Part shown: positions 39,522 to 50,146 of the stretch, one piece after another
Layout of the letters: the number at the start of each line of letters is the position of its first letter
How positions within the stretch are numbered: the first letter of the stretch is position 1
From: a bacterium
GTDB taxonomy: Bacteria; SZUA-182; DTGQ01
Length of the DNA: 64,000 nucleotides
NCBI GenBank assembly: GCA_040755755.1
Contig: JBFLZW010000035.1
Coordinates: 1-64,000, forward strand
Direction: 5' to 3'
The notes under the pieces: generated by a model
What the model was told of the DNA's origin: nothing
What the model saw: only the letters and a program-made list of their open reading frames with translations
The model's database searches: none
Program-made: the position numbers and the translations under genes

Positions 39522-39551
39522 GCCTGTTTGAAAAACAGGCTCTGAATTTTT
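39519..39551 (+). terminator. Strong hairpin with T run at the MITE junction
   Basis: AGAGCCTGTTT and AAACAGGCTCT pair perfectly (11 bp) around GAA, then GAATTTTT. It fits a rho-independent terminator, but the arms (GAGCCTGTTTGAAAAA) also look like the two ends of an insertion element brought together. Confidence 0.6.
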
Positions 39552-39577
39552 AAGCTGGAAGGTCTCCTGTTTAAAGG

Positions 39578-39606
39578 TTGATTAACATATTATAGTATGC
39601 TATATT
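39578..39606 (+). promoter_or_regulatory. Candidate sigma-70 promoter for the Cache-PAS kinase
   Basis: TTGATT (39578-39583), 17-nt spacer, TATATT (39601-39606), leaving a leader of about 155 nt to the kinase at 39770. Confidence 0.4.
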
Positions 39607-39769
39607 CCGAAAGCAGGTGTTTTTCACCTGATAGACTTTTTTCTCAATTTACTATGACTTCATGATCAAAAAGCCTTACCTGGATAAGGACGTGAAAACA
39701 ATTCGTTAAGTTCATACATAACAGATTTTCATGCTCAGCTTAACCTGGCGGTAAACTAAAAACTTCTCG

Positions 39770-42121
39770 ATGAAGCAATCCCCAACCATCCCCTGGCGGG
39801 ATAAGATCAAAAATAAACTTATCGTTTCCCTCTCCACCGTTCTTATCCTCTCCCTTGTCCTCTTTGGCCTGATTTGCACTTTCTCCTTCAAAAACCAGGT
39901 AATTCAGCAGATTGGAAGCAAAAATGTACAATTGGCAACCAGTATTCAAGAAGATGCGCAAAGCTTTCTCTCGGTGATCATGAATGACCTCTCCTCCCTG
40001 GCCGGCAGCCTGGGAGAGGGCGGGGAATTGATAAGCCAGCAGGAAATGATGGACCGCTATTTACACAAGATACCTGATGTCCATCGACTGGCTCTTCTTG
40101 ACAATTACGGTAAGGAATATCTGGTTGTGATCAAGCAGCCCGCTGACCTCGGCGGTGGCCGATCAGCCAACAGCCAGCATGGTCAGAATAAAGTTTCCTT
40201 TCGTGAAAACCTGTTTGTCAGCCCGGTATATCCATCCTACCAGGCTGTACCGATGGTTGATATTTCGATTCCCATCGGGAATTTTTCTGATAATAACGTC
40301 AGCGGGACTATCAAGGCCGGGGTATCACTTTCCGGGCTCTGGTCAAAAATTTCGGCCATCAAACTGAGGCCGGAAACAACGGTCTATCTGATAGATAAAA
40401 ATGGGAAATTGATTGCCCATTCCGATATCGGATTGGTTTCGGCTGCCATTGATTTCAGTCACATCAGAAAGGTACGGCAGTTTATTTTCGGGGCCAAAGA
40501 GAGCGACCTCCAGATACCGTTGATCTATGTCGGTAATAAAAACACCAAGGTCATTGGCGTGGCGGCTTCGATCGAGAAGGTAAAATGGGGAATCGTGATC
40601 GAAGAGTCGGTGGATTCGGCTTTAGCTTCTTACCGTCATACTCAGGGTATTGTCTTATTCTCTCTGGCCGGACTTATTATTCTGGCAGGCATTACCCTTG
40701 GCTGCTGTGTCACCCGGCTCACCCGGTCGATCGATGCCATCACCAGACAGGCAGAGGCCCTGAATGGCGAAGAGCATGCCCCAATGATTCAGGTGGATTC
40801 AAAGGATGAAATCGCTCATCTGGCCGGAATCATCAACCGGATGCAAAAACAGCTTTTTGAGAAAAATGAAAACCTGAAGCGCCGGTACAAGGAACTGGAA
40901 TCCATCCATGACGAATTCCGGGAATCATATGAAGAACTGGAAGAGGTCAGCGAAAAACTGCAAGCATCGCAATCCGAGCTGAACAAGCAGAAGGAATTCG
41001 AGAAGCAGCTTATCGAAACGGCCAATGTCCTGATTGTGGTTTTAAACCGTAATGGCGAAGTTATCCTCTCAAATAAAAAATGTGAGGAAATAACCGGATA
41101 CAGCAAAAATTTTATCCTTGGCAAAAGCTGGCTCCAATTGATGACCCCCGCGGAAGTGAGAGAGGAGTATACCAGCCGGTTTACTGCCTCTCTCAGCAGC
41201 AAAACTCCTTCTTCCTGCGAGTGCCCGATAGTAACTCACGATGGGGCCATCAGGATAATATCCTGGCATAGTACCCCTGTGATCGATCAGACCGGCAATA
41301 TCATTGGTATCATCAATGTCGGAGAGGATATCACCGAAGAAAAAAACCTCCAGCAGGAGCTGGAAGCCAAAAACAAAGCCCTGGAAGAGAAAAATGAGGA
41401 GTTGCAAAACTTTGTTTCCATTGTCTCCCATGATTTGAAATCCCCGCTCTATATTCTGCAGGACTTTACGGCTATCCTGCTGAATGATCATAAAAATGAA
41501 TTCGGTGAGGATGTGATTTACTATCTTGAGCGAATCAGGAAAAATGCGGAGAATATGGAAAAGTTAATCATCGATATCCTGGAATTCTCGAAAATCGGAA
41601 CCACGGAGGGAGACTACCAGAGCTTTCCCATCACCCAGATCGTTCAAAGAGCTGTCGATGAATTGAAACCCAAAATCGATGAGAAAAATATCCGGGTGAC
41701 TATCAGCAGCGAATTTCCAACCCTTTTATGTGACCCAGGCAGGATATTGCAGGTCTTCACCAACCTTATCTCAAATTCGGTCAAATTCATGAACCCGGAT
41801 GAAGCGGCCCCGATGATCGAAATCGGATGTCGTGCGCGAGAGGGGGAATATGAATTTTTCGTTAAAGATAACGGCATCGGAATTGAAAAAGAATATCACG
41901 AGAAGGTTTTCAAAATTTTTCAACGGCTGAAGGAATTAAAGCACGTGGAAGGAACCGGCGTAGGTCTGGCCATTGTTAAAAAGATCATTGAAAATCACGG
42001 TGGAAAGGTTTGGGTTGATTCCGCAAAGGGAAAAGGGGCAACCTTCCATTTTACTCTGCCAGCATCAAAACCAGCCCCCACCGGCAGAAAGCCGCTGATT
42101 TCCTGTCAGAATTCAGAATAA
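39770..42121 (+). CDS. Cache-HAMP-PAS sensor histidine kinase
   Basis: A 783-aa membrane kinase. TM1 about 18-43; periplasmic double-Cache-like sensor about 44-290 (LALLDNYGKEYLVV, VDISIPIG, TVYLIDKNGKLIAHSD); TM2 about 293-315; HAMP about 316-370; coiled coil 365-420; PAS about 420-525 (LIVVLNRNGEVILSNKKCEEITGYS); HisKA with SHDLKSP; HATPase with NLISNSVKFM, DNGIGI and GTGVGLAIVK. Its kinase core is close to that of 1869-2978. It converges with a sigma-54 regulator ending at 42155, its probable partner in a phosphorelay, though the genes are not co-transcribed. Signal unknown. Confidence 0.92.
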   Translation: MKQSPTIPWRDKIKNKLIVSLSTVLILSLVLFGLICTFSFKNQVIQQIGSKNVQLATSIQEDAQSFLSVIMNDLSSLAGSLGEGGELISQQEMMDRYLHKIPDVHRLALLDNYGKEYLVVIKQPADLGGGRSANSQHGQNKVSFRENLFVSPVYPSYQAVPMVDISIPIGNFSDNNVSGTIKAGVSLSGLWSKISAIKLRPETTVYLIDKNGKLIAHSDIGLVSAAIDFSHIRKVRQFIFGAKESDLQIPLIYVGNKNTKVIGVAASIEKVKWGIVIEESVDSALASYRHTQGIVLFSLAGLIILAGITLGCCVTRLTRSIDAITRQAEALNGEEHAPMIQVDSKDEIAHLAGIINRMQKQLFEKNENLKRRYKELESIHDEFRESYEELEEVSEKLQASQSELNKQKEFEKQLIETANVLIVVLNRNGEVILSNKKCEEITGYSKNFILGKSWLQLMTPAEVREEYTSRFTASLSSKTPSSCECPIVTHDGAIRIISWHSTPVIDQTGNIIGIINVGEDITEEKNLQQELEAKNKALEEKNEELQNFVSIVSHDLKSPLYILQDFTAILLNDHKNEFGEDVIYYLERIRKNAENMEKLIIDILEFSKIGTTEGDYQSFPITQIVQRAVDELKPKIDEKNIRVTISSEFPTLLCDPGRILQVFTNLISNSVKFMNPDEAAPMIEIGCRAREGEYEFFVKDNGIGIEKEYHEKVFKIFQRLKELKHVEGTGVGLAIVKKIIENHGGKVWVDSAKGKGATFHFTLPASKPAPTGRKPLISCQNSE

Positions 42122-42154
42122 CCGCTTTTCCTCCCCCAGGCTCCCACCCTAAGC

Positions 42155-43588
42155 TCAAGCCAAGCCGATGTCTCGGTGTTGTTTCAGGAGTGCATACAGG
42201 CGGGACCGGGAGAGACCGGACATGCGGCAGGCATCTCTGATATTACCTCTGGAGAATGACATAAGATCGTGGAGATAGCGGCGTTCTGCTTCGGCCAGCA
42301 TGGCGGCGCGAAAATCTCCCAGCTTGGGAAACTCTCCGGTAAAACTGCTTCCTGTCCCTTCCGCTTTCTCCTCCCCGGCCTGAACCTCCTCGCCGGTCCG
42401 GGCCTCCTTTCCGATTGCAGCCCGGGCTGCATGGACTCGGATATAGGTTGGCAGATGTTTAGGGAACAGAAAGCGGTCGTGGCCTGCTGCGGCCAGGGTT
42501 CTCTCCAGTGTATTGACCAGCTCCCGGACATTTCCTGGCCAGGGGTAGGTGTCCAGAACATCGAAAAATTCCGGAGAGAGCTCCTTTATGGCCATCCCGT
42601 AGCGGTTGCAGAGCCTGTCGAGATGATACCGAACCAGCTCTCTGATGTCTCCGGAGCGGTCCCTGAGAGGAGGGAGCTCGATTACGAAAGAGCGAAGCCG
42701 AAAGAGAAGATCCTTCCGGAACTGCCCATTCTGGACCATCTGGTCGAGATCCCGATTGGTCGCGGCCACCAGTCTGAAATCACTCGCTATCTCCTGTTTG
42801 CCGCCCAGCGGGCGAAAATGGTGTTCCTGCAGAACCCGCAGAAAGGTTTTCTGCAGGGAGAGCGGAAGCTCACCGACCTCATCGAGAAAGAGCGTACCTC
42901 CATCGGCCTGTCTGATCAGACCGTCCCTGGTCTTATCCGCTCCGGTAAAAGCCCCCTTCTCATACCCAAACAGCACGCTTTCCACCAGGGTTTCCGGGAG
43001 TGCGGTACAATCGACCACCACGAAATTGTTCTGGGCTCTTCTGCTGTTCTCATGAATGGCGCGGGCGAAAAGCTCTTTACCGGTGCCGGTTTCACCGATA
43101 ATCAGGATGCCTGCTTCACTGCCCGCTGCCTGGGCCAGAAGATCGAAACAGGCCCTCATCTGCGGGCTGTTTCCGATAATACCTTCCAGTTTCAGTGCTG
43201 CCGCAGGCTTTGCGGCCTTCTTCTCCTGCCGGTATTGGAGGGCACGAAAAAGCGGGGCAGTTATGGTATTGATCGCGGAAGGCTTTTCAAGGTAATCCCA
43301 GGCACCGCATTTAATGGCCAGCTCAGCTCCATCAGGATCACCTGCTCCGGTAATGACAATGACCTCGGGAGAGGAGGGTGTCGCCCGAAGCTTGGGCAGC
43401 ACATCCAGCCCGTTGCCATCGGGCATCTGGACATCGAGAAAGGCCACGTCAATCGCTTCGGATGCGGCCTTTTTCAAACCATCCTCAAGGGTATTGGCGC
43501 AGGTGACCTTACACCCTTTGCGCCTGACCACGCAGGAGAGCATCTCACAAATCTTCTGGTCATCATCAATGATCAGCACCTTAGCCAT
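42155..43588 (-). CDS. Sigma-54-dependent response regulator (NtrC family)
   Basis: A 477-aa activator. Receiver 1-120 with D8-D9-D10 and phospho-site D52 (VAFLDVQMPDG); AAA+ domain with Walker A GETGTGKELFA, an intact GAFTGA loop (YEKGAFTGAD) and Walker B GGTLFLDEVGE; a C-terminal Fis-type HTH (IRDACRMSGLSRSRLYALL). It lies 9 nt after the PocR-receiver gene, which with the upstream PAS protein forms a signalling operon. Unlike the regulator at 12010-13389, its sigma-54 contact loop is canonical. Target promoters are unknown; the sigma-54 sites at 9522 and 19817 are candidates. Confidence 0.93.
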   Translation of the reverse strand: MAKVLIIDDDQKICEMLSCVVRRKGCKVTCANTLEDGLKKAASEAIDVAFLDVQMPDGNGLDVLPKLRATPSSPEVIVITGAGDPDGAELAIKCGAWDYLEKPSAINTITAPLFRALQYRQEKKAAKPAAALKLEGIIGNSPQMRACFDLLAQAAGSEAGILIIGETGTGKELFARAIHENSRRAQNNFVVVDCTALPETLVESVLFGYEKGAFTGADKTRDGLIRQADGGTLFLDEVGELPLSLQKTFLRVLQEHHFRPLGGKQEIASDFRLVAATNRDLDQMVQNGQFRKDLLFRLRSFVIELPPLRDRSGDIRELVRYHLDRLCNRYGMAIKELSPEFFDVLDTYPWPGNVRELVNTLERTLAAAGHDRFLFPKHLPTYIRVHAARAAIGKEARTGEEVQAGEEKAEGTGSSFTGEFPKLGDFRAAMLAEAERRYLHDLMSFSRGNIRDACRMSGLSRSRLYALLKQHRDIGLA

Positions 43589-43597
43589 GAAGATTTC

Positions 43598-44902
43598 TCA
43601 TCCCCTTTCCGATAATACGGTCCGGATAGTCCGAGCCACCTCCTGCATATCGATCGGCTTGATGATCAGATCCCTGATGCCGAAATCCCTGATCCTTTGC
43701 CGTGATGCATCCTTATGGAATCCGGTGCACAGGATGATCGGGATATCAGGCCGTATGGCTATGAGCTCCCTGGCCAGTTCCGTACCGGTCATGTTCGGCA
43801 TGGACTGGTCAACAATGACCAGATCAAATTGCTGCGGCTGAGCACGGAAGGCTTCCAAAGCCTCAAGGCTGCTCGTTCTCGAAAAGACCTTGTAGCCGAG
43901 ATGACTCAGTATCTTCTGCCCGACGAAGATGACCGCTTCCTCATCGTCAACAAGGAGGATGCTTTCCTCTCCCCGGAGAAAGGGAGCGGACCACCCGCCC
44001 TTCGGCTTCATTGGTTCCTGCTCCTGCCCCTTCTGAACATTGCAGTCAAGAGCCTGCCTGAGCAGCTCCCTGGCCTGCTGAATAGCTTTGAGCATGGCAT
44101 GAAGGTGGGACAGGGCCGGATTTTTCTCGGATAGGCCATCGATTATCTGCTCTGCATAGCCCATCATGGATGCCAGGATATTATTTAAATCATGGACAGT
44201 CCGCTCGGCCAGAGCATGATCAGCCTTCCGCAAAGCTTCTTCGGTCAGCCTGCATTTGACGATTTCCCCGATCAGACCGGCTGAAATACCCAGATAACGC
44301 TTGACAAGATCAATCAGAAGGGGAGACCAGTTGCTGGACGAAGATACCTGCAGGGCGAGACAGTCGGCTTCAAGACCATACTTTTCGGCAATTTTCCGAA
44401 GCCTCTCACGGGACCGGGGCGGATTTCCATACCCCAGGCTGATGCTCCCGGCGATTTCCCCTCCCGCCAGGATCGGAACTGCAAACAGGTGAATGCCACC
44501 CTGACAATTGCTGTCAACCGGACGGCCTGTTTCCATGGCCTGTTTTGCAGCTTCCCAGCACGATTCATGACAGTGCCACCTGCCGCTCTTCAGTGCTTCT
44601 TTATTGTCGTCGGTATTGCAGAGATTGCGGGATGCCTGGTCAAGCAGGCGACACCAGCCCGAAGAGAAAATACCCAGAACATAATCTCCATTTTTTTCGT
44701 AGATGGCTACTGAAGCTCCAATCAAGTCAAAGAAAGGATTTACAATATCAAAAAGCAGGTCCTCTCCTACCGAATCCGCCAGCAGTCGGCAGGTATTGAG
44801 CTCTCCGAGGTTACCATAGGGCGGTTCGTAAATTCCCCTGTGCTTTCTCCGCTGAGATGATTCGGGCTCTCCTTGTATGGCTGATATCACTTGATCTTCC
44901 AC
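43598..44902 (-). CDS. PocR-HisKA-receiver protein lacking an ATPase domain
   Basis: A 434-aa soluble signalling protein. Residues about 40-200 are a PocR ligand-binding domain (LFDIVNPFFDLIGASVAIY, GRWHCHESCWEAA, with several cysteines). Near 225-270 is a HisKA-like dimerisation helix with a plausible phospho-His in TVHDLNNILASMMGYAEQ. The HATPase domain that normally follows is missing: about 30 residues later a receiver begins (ESILLVDDEEAV, phospho-Asp in LVIVDQSMPN, Lys in IIKPID). The GTG at 44902 was chosen because AAGGAGA lies 6 nt upstream. It overlaps the preceding PAS gene by 92 nt. It may be a receiver of phosphate from another kinase. Confidence 0.8.
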   Translation of the reverse strand: MEDQVISAIQGEPESSQRRKHRGIYEPPYGNLGELNTCRLLADSVGEDLLFDIVNPFFDLIGASVAIYEKNGDYVLGIFSSGWCRLLDQASRNLCNTDDNKEALKSGRWHCHESCWEAAKQAMETGRPVDSNCQGGIHLFAVPILAGGEIAGSISLGYGNPPRSRERLRKIAEKYGLEADCLALQVSSSSNWSPLLIDLVKRYLGISAGLIGEIVKCRLTEEALRKADHALAERTVHDLNNILASMMGYAEQIIDGLSEKNPALSHLHAMLKAIQQARELLRQALDCNVQKGQEQEPMKPKGGWSAPFLRGEESILLVDDEEAVIFVGQKILSHLGYKVFSRTSSLEALEAFRAQPQQFDLVIVDQSMPNMTGTELARELIAIRPDIPIILCTGFHKDASRQRIRDFGIRDLIIKPIDMQEVARTIRTVLSERG

Positions 44903-45845
44903 ATCGCGTCTCCTTATGCTGCTCCACTTCAGCAATCTCTATCCACCGACCGATAATTTCCTGCGGTCTGCTGTCACTGTCTCTCATCAATCCAAGCACA
45001 TTATGCACCAGGTGATAGGTGCCATCCTTATGTCGAAACCTGTAACTGAAGGTATAATATTCCTTTTCTGCCAGACGGGTCAGGAGGGTGAGGATGCGGG
45101 TAACATCCTCCGGATGAACATGATCGATCCAGAACCCCGGATCGCTCAGGAATTCCGCTGGTTCATAGCCGAAAAGAGCCTTTACTTTCCGGCTTACAAA
45201 GGTAAAGGGATAACCACCTGTCGGCTGGCAGGCGTATATAACCGGCGAGCTGATAAGGGGAAGACATTTTGATCGCCTTCGGCCACCCCTGTTTACCTGC
45301 CGCACCTTCCGGCATTCATTACTGATATCAGTAATAAATGCATAATAATACTGGATATTCCCTTCAAAATCACAAACCGGATGAATGAACACCTCTACGA
45401 TAACTCTCGATCCGTCCTGGCGGATACACTCTTTCTCGTAGAGCTGCGGCTGGCCCGTAAGGTGCAGATATTCCAAGGCCCTGGTTTCCGTTTCCCGCCA
45501 CTCGGAGGGTGTAAGATCCATAGCCCAGTCCATACTTCGTAATTCCCGTTCAGGGTAGCCAAGAAGCTCACAGCACGGGCGGTTGAAAGCGATTATACGT
45601 CCATCAAGATAACCCACCCAAAAAGGTTGTGAGGTACGCCTGCTGATATCAGCCAGATACCGTAACCGTTCCTGATCATCTTCCTCCCGATCGGGGGACC
45701 AGATTGGCAGCCTCTTTTTTTCATTTTGCATTTCAGATTGCATTTTAGATGGTTCACACTTCACAACATTCACCTGCCATGGATCAGGTTTTCTATCATC
45801 TGTTTGAGAAAGGCTCTGTGATGGCTCCATTATCGTTATCGGCAT
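44811..45845 (-). CDS. Double PAS/PAC sensor protein
   Basis: A 344-aa protein with two PAS/PAC modules: about 65-185 (QPFWVGYLDGRIIAFNRPCCELLGY to YYYAFITDISNE) and about 205-310 (PVIYACQPTGGYPFTFVSRKVKALFGYEPAEF, then a PAC segment ending GRWIEIAEVEQ). The last 30 residues are basic and read out of any known fold, because the DNA there also codes for the next protein in another frame. It has no output domain of its own. Either it is a free sensor or it was once the N-terminus of one long PAS-PAS-PocR hybrid that a frameshift split. The ATG at 45845 lacks a clear Shine-Dalgarno. Confidence 0.7.
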   Translation of the reverse strand: MPITIMEPSQSLSQTDDRKPDPWQVNVVKCEPSKMQSEMQNEKKRLPIWSPDREEDDQERLRYLADISRRTSQPFWVGYLDGRIIAFNRPCCELLGYPERELRSMDWAMDLTPSEWRETETRALEYLHLTGQPQLYEKECIRQDGSRVIVEVFIHPVCDFEGNIQYYYAFITDISNECRKVRQVNRGGRRRSKCLPLISSPVIYACQPTGGYPFTFVSRKVKALFGYEPAEFLSDPGFWIDHVHPEDVTRILTLLTRLAEKEYYTFSYRFRHKDGTYHLVHNVLGLMRDSDSRPQEIIGRWIEIAEVEQHKETRCGRSSDISHTRRARIISAEKAQGNLRTALW

Positions 45846-45900
45846 GGTGGGCGGTTAAATTTGGATAATGAGGGGAGTGAGTGGGAATTGGAAACTTATT

Positions 45901-45935
45901 CAGGCACACAGGGACAAAGGCACAAAGGGATAAAG
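45901..45935. repeat. CACA(A/G)GG microsatellite-like repeat
   Basis: GGCACACAGGGACAAAGGCACAAAGGGATAAAG-type stretch in the 107-nt gap between mfd and the PAS gene. Similar in style to the ACAGAGA elements at 28916 and 31385 and to part of the MITE at 62044. Confidence 0.6.
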
Positions 45936-45952
45936 AAGATACAATAGTTGGT

Positions 45953-48900
45953 TTATGATTCCCGCTCCCCTCTTCCTTCCGCCCCCGTCGCCGCCTTTTC
46001 CAGAACCTGGAAAAAATCCTGGACCTCCCGCATCAGGGCTTCTCCATGGGTATTGGCTACGGTCATCGAGAGGTCGCCGGGGGGAGAGAGGCGCAAGACT
46101 TTGCCGTTCTTCTGGACAAGCTGAATCAACGCCGGCGGAGAAATCGGGGTTCTCTCGTCAAAGGTAAAGCTGACCTGATCCCCGGCCCGGTGGACGGCTT
46201 TTACCTTCCATTTCTGGCAGAGCAGGCGCAGTTGCAGGTGCTGGAAGAAGAGCCTGGCCGCATCCGGCAGAGCGCCGTATCGGTCTTCCAGCTCCTCTTT
46301 CCATGACTTGAGGGCTTCATCATTTTCGAGCAGGGAGGCCCGCTTGTAGAGGTTCAGCCGCTGATTGGTGTCCGGCACATAAAAGTCGGGCAGATGGGCT
46401 TCGACCTGAAGATCGATGGTAATATCGAGGCTGGTTTCTACCGGCTCACCCTGCATTTCCTGAACAGCCTGGCGGATCAGGTCGCAGTAGAGATCAAAGC
46501 CTACGGCTGCAATCTGGCCATGCTGCTCTGCTCCCAGGAGATTACCCGCACCCCGGATTTCCATGTCTCTGGCTGCCAGGCGAAACCCCGATCCCAGTTC
46601 GCTCAGTTCCTGGATAGCCACCATCCGCTTCCGGGCCTCCTCGGTGAGGGCATCCTCGCCCGGAATGATCAGGTAGGCAAAGGCCCTTCGGCTCGACCGG
46701 CCAACCCTTCCCCGGAGCTGGTACAACTGGGCCAGCCCGTAGCGGTGGGCCTGGTTGATGATAATCGTATTGGCTGCCGGAATATCCAGCCCCGATTCGA
46801 CAATGGTGGTGCAGACCAGGATATCATACTTGTGCTGCACAAAATCCAGCATGATCTTCTCAAGCTGCCGCTCTTCCATCTGGCCGTGAGCAACGGCGAT
46901 TCTGGCCGATGGAACGAGGCCGCGGACATAATCGGCGATCTTTTCGATATTTTCCACCCGGTTATGGACGAAAAAGACCTGCCCTTCCCGCTCCATTTCC
47001 CGGATAATGGCCTGGGTGATAATATCCGGATCGAATTTGATGATATGGGTCTGGATAGCCAGCCGGTCCGCAGGGGGGGTGTCGATAACGCTGAGATCCC
47101 GGACACCGGTCAGGGCCATGTTCAGGGTCCGGGGGATAGGGGTGGCGGTAAGGGTCAGGACATCCACCGAGCTTCGCAGGGTTTTCAGCCGCTCCTTGTG
47201 GGCCACGCCAAAGCGCTGCTCCTCGTCGATGATGACCAGGCCAAGATTGCGAAATTCGATGTCTTTTTGCAGCAGCCGATGAGTGCCGATCACCACATCC
47301 ACCGTACCGTCCCGAAGGCCCTGAATCGTCTCCTGCTGCTGCCTGCGGGAGCGAAAGCGGCTGAGCATCTCGACCTTCACCGGATAGGGGGAGAGTCGCT
47401 GGGAAAATTTCTGGAAATGCTGCTCCACCAGAATGGTGGTCGGAGCAACCAGGGCGACCTGCCTGTTGCCGGTGATGGCCTTGAAAGCCGCCCGCAGGGC
47501 CACTTCGGTCTTCCCGTAGCCCACATCCCCGCAGACCAGCCTGTCCATGGGCCGTGGCTGCTCCATGTCCTCCTTGACATCCCGGATGGCCCTGGCCTGG
47601 TCCGGGGTCTCCTCATATTCAAAGGATGCCTCAAACTCCCGCTGCCAGGGTGTGTCGGCGGGAGCGGCAAAGCCGCTGGCAATCGAGCGGGCTGCATAGA
47701 GCTTCAGCAGATCCTCGGCCATTTTTTTCACCGAATTCTTCACCCGCGCCTTGGTTTTGCCCCAACTGGTGCCGCCCAGTTTGTCCAGCTTGGGAATGGC
47801 ACCGCCCGAACCCGAATACTTCTGGACCATGTTCAGTTTTTCCGGCGGGATATAGAGCTTGTCGCCATCACAATATTCCACCAGCATGAAATCCTTGCGG
47901 ATGTCCCCGACAGCCAGCTTCTTCAGCCCCAGGTAGCGGCCAATGCCGTGCTCCACGTGCACCACATAATCCCCTTCTTTCAGGTCGCGGAAGGTAGAGA
48001 TAACCGCAGCCGGGCGACGGCCTTTGAATGCAGGAATTTTTTTCCGCTCACCGAAAATCTCCTGGTCCGTGATCAGTACCAGCGACAGGCCGGGCAGGTA
48101 GAATCCGTGTGAAACCTCTCCCAGACAGATCAGGGGAGGCAATACTGCTTCATCCCCTGCCGACAGGAGCGGGACCGCATCCTCCTCACCCAGACGCCGT
48201 ACACCCAATTCATATTCCCGGAACAGTTCCTCGAGCCGCTCGGCCTGGCTTTCACTGCCGCAAACCAGAACAATCAATTGATGCTTCCGGTGCCAGGATT
48301 TGATCTCCGAAGTCAGATTCTCAAGGTACGAGGTGCGGTCCCGGCCCATGATTTTCGATTTTCCAACCAGGCCGCTGACCGATTTTACCGTAAAGGAAAC
48401 AGTATCCGGGGCTGATTCCCCGATTTCAGCCAGGGTCGCTGTCTTCAGGGCGCGCAGGGAAAAAACCTGCCGTCCGGGGAAATATTCCTGCTGAATGTCC
48501 GTCCACTGCCGGTACCCTTCCCTGGGAGGGGGATAGGGGAGATTTTCCCGGTGCACCTGGTGGTATCTTCGTTCGACTTCGTTCTGAAAGTCCTCGGCAG
48601 CCCGCTGTACGGCACCGGGTTCGGAGAGAAAAATATGGCCGTCTGCGGGCAAATACTGAAAGAGGGTATCCGTGCGGGAGTAAAGGTAGGGGATATAATG
48701 CACCAGACCCGGAAAAGGAACTGCCTGGTCCAGTTGGGCCTGGAGCAGCTCGATCTTCGACTGGTACAAATACGAATCCCCAAACTCCTGCCTGAGCCTG
48801 AGGGAAAGATGGTGGCAGTGCTCCCGGTTGAGAATGGCCTCCGTCACCGGCAGGACGATCACTTCCTCCAGGAATTTCTCGGACCGCTGGGTCGAAGGAT

Positions 48901-49558
48901 TAAATTGCCGGATCGATTCGATGGTATCGCCGAAAAACTCCAGGCGTACGGGCGATGAATGACCCGGCGGGAAAATGTCCAGCACCCCACCCCGGACGCT
49001 GTAATCGCCAGGATCTTCCACCAGGTCCACCATCCGGTATCCTCCCCGCACCAGCAGGCCGATGATTTCCTCCCGCTCGATGGTCTCTCCGGCCCCAAAA
49101 AATCCTACCGTGCTGTTAAACACCCTCTTGGGCATAAGGTTTTGCAGGGCAGCCTCAACCGGAGCCACCACCATGCCTGCCGGGTGGTTGAGCAGGGCAT
49201 AGAGTGATTCGATCCGGCGGCTGACCACTTCAGGCAGCGGCGACTGGGCCTCATAGGGGAGGATTTCCCAGGCGGGAAACAGGTGAACGGAATACCCGGC
49301 TGCCTGCGGATGGATCATGCGGACAAAAAACTGCAGATCCTGGTAGAGCTTTTCAGCCAGCTCGCAAGAGGGTGCCAGGATGAGAAAATTCCCGGTCAAC
49401 TGCCCCCGCAGGAGAGCGATGAGGAGCTCTTTACTGGTTTCCCACAGTCCCTCGAGATGAATATGTTTTTCTCCCTTCTCCAGGGCTTTTAAAACCGGAG
49501 CAAGGAAGGTATCGAGATTGCTGTTATTTGGCATTTCCCTGCAAAGTGCGCTCGCCAT
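45953..49558 (-). CDS. mfd: Transcription-repair coupling factor
   Basis: DNA translocase of about 1201 aa that removes stalled RNA polymerase and recruits UvrA. The UvrB-like N-terminal module is present ([40 protein letters not shown]), then the CarD-type polymerase-interaction domain ([20 protein letters not shown]), RecG-like helicase motors with Walker [19 protein letters not shown] box [11 protein letters not shown] and [13 protein letters not shown], and a TRCF domain. The start is uncertain: ATG 49558 has GGAGG very close (2 nt), while ATG 49534 lacks a good site; either overlaps the end of the adenylyltransferase gene. Motifs and length are normal. Confidence 0.95.
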   Translation of the reverse strand: MASALCREMPNNSNLDTFLAPVLKALEKGEKHIHLEGLWETSKELLIALLRGQLTGNFLILAPSCELAEKLYQDLQFFVRMIHPQAAGYSVHLFPAWEILPYEAQSPLPEVVSRRIESLYALLNHPAGMVVAPVEAALQNLMPKRVFNSTVGFFGAGETIEREEIIGLLVRGGYRMVDLVEDPGDYSVRGGVLDIFPPGHSSPVRLEFFGDTIESIRQFNPSTQRSEKFLEEVIVLPVTEAILNREHCHHLSLRLRQEFGDSYLYQSKIELLQAQLDQAVPFPGLVHYIPYLYSRTDTLFQYLPADGHIFLSEPGAVQRAAEDFQNEVERRYHQVHRENLPYPPPREGYRQWTDIQQEYFPGRQVFSLRALKTATLAEIGESAPDTVSFTVKSVSGLVGKSKIMGRDRTSYLENLTSEIKSWHRKHQLIVLVCGSESQAERLEELFREYELGVRRLGEEDAVPLLSAGDEAVLPPLICLGEVSHGFYLPGLSLVLITDQEIFGERKKIPAFKGRRPAAVISTFRDLKEGDYVVHVEHGIGRYLGLKKLAVGDIRKDFMLVEYCDGDKLYIPPEKLNMVQKYSGSGGAIPKLDKLGGTSWGKTKARVKNSVKKMAEDLLKLYAARSIASGFAAPADTPWQREFEASFEYEETPDQARAIRDVKEDMEQPRPMDRLVCGDVGYGKTEVALRAAFKAITGNRQVALVAPTTILVEQHFQKFSQRLSPYPVKVEMLSRFRSRRQQQETIQGLRDGTVDVVIGTHRLLQKDIEFRNLGLVIIDEEQRFGVAHKERLKTLRSSVDVLTLTATPIPRTLNMALTGVRDLSVIDTPPADRLAIQTHIIKFDPDIITQAIIREMEREGQVFFVHNRVENIEKIADYVRGLVPSARIAVAHGQMEERQLEKIMLDFVQHKYDILVCTTIVESGLDIPAANTIIINQAHRYGLAQLYQLRGRVGRSSRRAFAYLIIPGEDALTEEARKRMVAIQELSELGSGFRLAARDMEIRGAGNLLGAEQHGQIAAVGFDLYCDLIRQAVQEMQGEPVETSLDITIDLQVEAHLPDFYVPDTNQRLNLYKRASLLENDEALKSWKEELEDRYGALPDAARLFFQHLQLRLLCQKWKVKAVHRAGDQVSFTFDERTPISPPALIQLVQKNGKVLRLSPPGDLSMTVANTHGEALMREVQDFFQVLEKAATGAEGRGERES

Positions 49559-50051
49559 TTCCTCCAAAACGACTTCGGATGAGGTTGATAATGGTGGTGG
49601 TCGAAACATCGGGAACCAGCGGGATGCGGACAACCCTGCCTCCCCCCGCTTCCACCACCTCACGCCCGATGATCTGATCATATCCCCAATCGGCCCCTTT
49701 GACTAAAATGTCCGGCTGCACCAGGGAGATGAGCCTGAGCGGGTCAGGCTCATCGAAGACAACCACCAGGTCCACACATTCGAGGGCAGCCAGAACCTCC
49801 GCCCGCTGCTCCTGGGGGAGAATCGGACGGCTCTCCCCCTTGATGAGCCGGATAGAGCGGTCACTGTTCAATCCGATCAGGAGACAATCGCCGCAGGCTC
49901 TGGCTTCCTGGAGATAGCGGGTATGCCCTACGTGGAGAAGATCGAAGCAGCCATTGGTGAAAACGATCTTCTCTCCTTTTGCCTTTCGCCCGGTGACGAT
50001 ATCCTGAATCCTGTCAATCGGCTGAATTTTCAGCCTGGGATCTACGAGCAC
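49524..50051 (-). CDS. rfaE2: D-glycero-beta-D-manno-heptose 1-phosphate adenylyltransferase
   Basis: A 175-aa nucleotidyltransferase that activates heptose 1-phosphate to ADP-heptose for LPS core. [17 protein letters not shown] is the HxGH-containing signature; [18 protein letters not shown] and STTTIINLI complete it. It is the stand-alone second half of HldE, without the kinase domain. The GTG at 50051 was chosen for GGAAAGGAG just upstream. It lies between ugd and mfd; its end overlaps mfd. Fits the polysaccharide genes around it. Confidence 0.93.
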   Translation of the reverse strand: MLVDPRLKIQPIDRIQDIVTGRKAKGEKIVFTNGCFDLLHVGHTRYLQEARACGDCLLIGLNSDRSIRLIKGESRPILPQEQRAEVLAALECVDLVVVFDEPDPLRLISLVQPDILVKGADWGYDQIIGREVVEAGGGRVVRIPLVPDVSTTTIINLIRSRFGGNGERTLQGNAK

Positions 50052-50146
50052 TTCACTCCTTTCCTTATCTATACTTAAAGCGGACCGACAACCTCCTGCC
50101 AACTGCAGATGTCTTTACTGGCCACTGGCCACTGAGCACTCCTTCC

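Noticed and set aside
42269-43615. A 448-codon open frame on the plus strand
   Set aside because: Antisense to the NtrC-type regulator; no domain in the translation.
46394-48112. A 572-codon open frame on the plus strand
   Set aside because: It lies wholly antisense to mfd, whose motifs are intact; the translation shows no recognisable domain. It is a by-product of mfd codon use.
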